NCBI GenBank assembly: GCA_002811675.1
Contig: PDIM01010337.1
Location: 153,305 to 217,304, forward strand
Direction of reading: 5' to 3'
DNA length: 64,000 nt
DNA from: Ichthyosporea sp. XGB-2017a
Taxonomy: Eukaryota > Opisthokonta > Ichthyosporea
Below, in pieces: positions 63,578 to 64,000 of this stretch. The stretch's first letter is position 1; each line of letters starts with the position of its first letter. The position numbers were made by a program, and so were the translations under genes. The notes beneath the pieces are model-generated. The model worked only from the letters and a program-made list of their open reading frames with translations, was not told the origin of the DNA and did not search any database.

Positions 63578-64000
63578 CTCTCTCTCTCTCTTTCTCTCCA
63601 ATGAACACCTAACAAAATCAAACAACTAACTATCACTGCCCTGTTGTCCTGCGATTGTTTTGTTTAATTTCTATCCACACTTTAAACGAAAGCAGCAAAA
63701 CCAAAGTCACAATCAAACACACAAACAGACACAAGAATCAACAATAACAATAAAAAAGAAAAGCAAAATCAACAACAACTCAAAATCAAAAATCAAAATG
63801 TGTTTCTTAAAAAAAACAAAAAAAAAAGAAAAAAAGAAAAAAGAACAAGAAACAAAACGAAAAAAACAAAGCCACGATTTTTTGTACCAAAATTTGTATG
63901 GATATCCCAGGTGTTTTGAATTTTGGGTAGTGCTTGGGTAGTGTTAGGGTTAAAAAGAAAAATACCGTTATTTTAGCGATCTATTTTTATAAATATATAT
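63578..64000. other. Promoter side of BAG6 and end of window
   Basis: A TC repeat lies just before the start codon (63578-63600). An A/C-rich stretch (63690-63860) gives only low-complexity ORFs. AATTTGTATGGATATCC occurs at 63891, like motifs near other starts. Nothing else recognised. Confidence 0.4.

Noticed and set aside
1-64000. tRNA and other structured RNA genes
   Set aside because: I scanned by eye for a GGTTCGAATCC-type B box with a matching acceptor stem and found none convincing; a covariance-model search would settle it.

Overview
This is a nuclear window from a flagellated protist eukaryote, most probably a unicellular relative of animals (Holozoa) or a close opisthokont. The evidence is the gene set. 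There is a TEAD transcription factor whose YAP-binding half is very animal-like, plus BAG6, centriolin, Tudor-SN, XRCC2, BRI3 and phosphorylase-kinase alpha. Four genes point to a working cilium or flagellum: ODAD2/ARMC4, CFAP20, a CatSper-type channel and centriolin. Genes are intron-poor: I could place 11 introns, ten of them inside coding regions and mostly 90-130 nt long with GT..AG ends, plus one about 690 nt long in a 5' UTR. The non-coding DNA is AT-rich. Two runs of N (15052-15911 and 38097-39016) mark a draft assembly. No prokaryotic operon, CRISPR array, rRNA or tRNA gene was seen.

Layout. 1-11.1 kb: ODAD2 (5' end cut by the window) converges on four-exon CFAP20. A poorly resolved 2.7 kb stretch follows, then the 25-codon ribosomal protein gene RPL41 behind a TATA box and a 5'-UTR intron. 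Next come Rab5 (-) and a standalone glutamate 5-kinase (+), which are divergent, and then a decayed Helitron Rep fragment. 11.1-25 kb: an unknown protein with a C-terminal membrane segment, NOP58 (-), an N gap whose two flanks are the same ~75 bp, phosphorylase kinase alpha ending in a CaaX box, a 2.7 kb gene-free block, and a 714-residue protein carrying both a homeodomain and a bHLH domain.

25-40 kb: an unknown basic protein with repeated tryptophan motifs, a class I methyltransferase (-), V-ATPase subunit E (+), TEAD (-), a non-coding stretch with a dense cluster of TTACAC motifs, a small lysine-rich unknown protein, Tudor-SN (-), and the second N gap. 40-64 kb: an alpha/beta hydrolase of the monoacylglycerol-lipase type (-), XRCC2 (+), BRI3 (-), a PHO80-type cyclin with a cysteine-rich tail (+), a 1030-residue helical protein (-), a CatSper-like channel (+) meeting PPIL2 (-) at 25 bp, centriolin (+), a DUF202 membrane protein (+) and BAG6 (-).

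The genes do not form one pathway. The arrangement is mainly alternating divergent and convergent pairs with short shared promoters or shared 3' ends. The item I consider most novel is the single-ORF homeodomain plus bHLH protein at 22389-24533. Next are the CatSper-type channel with eight regularly spaced S4 arginines, the TTACAC cluster at 32.4-32.7 kb, and an unresolved set of cysteine-rich reading frames on the minus strand at 3.7-4.5 kb.
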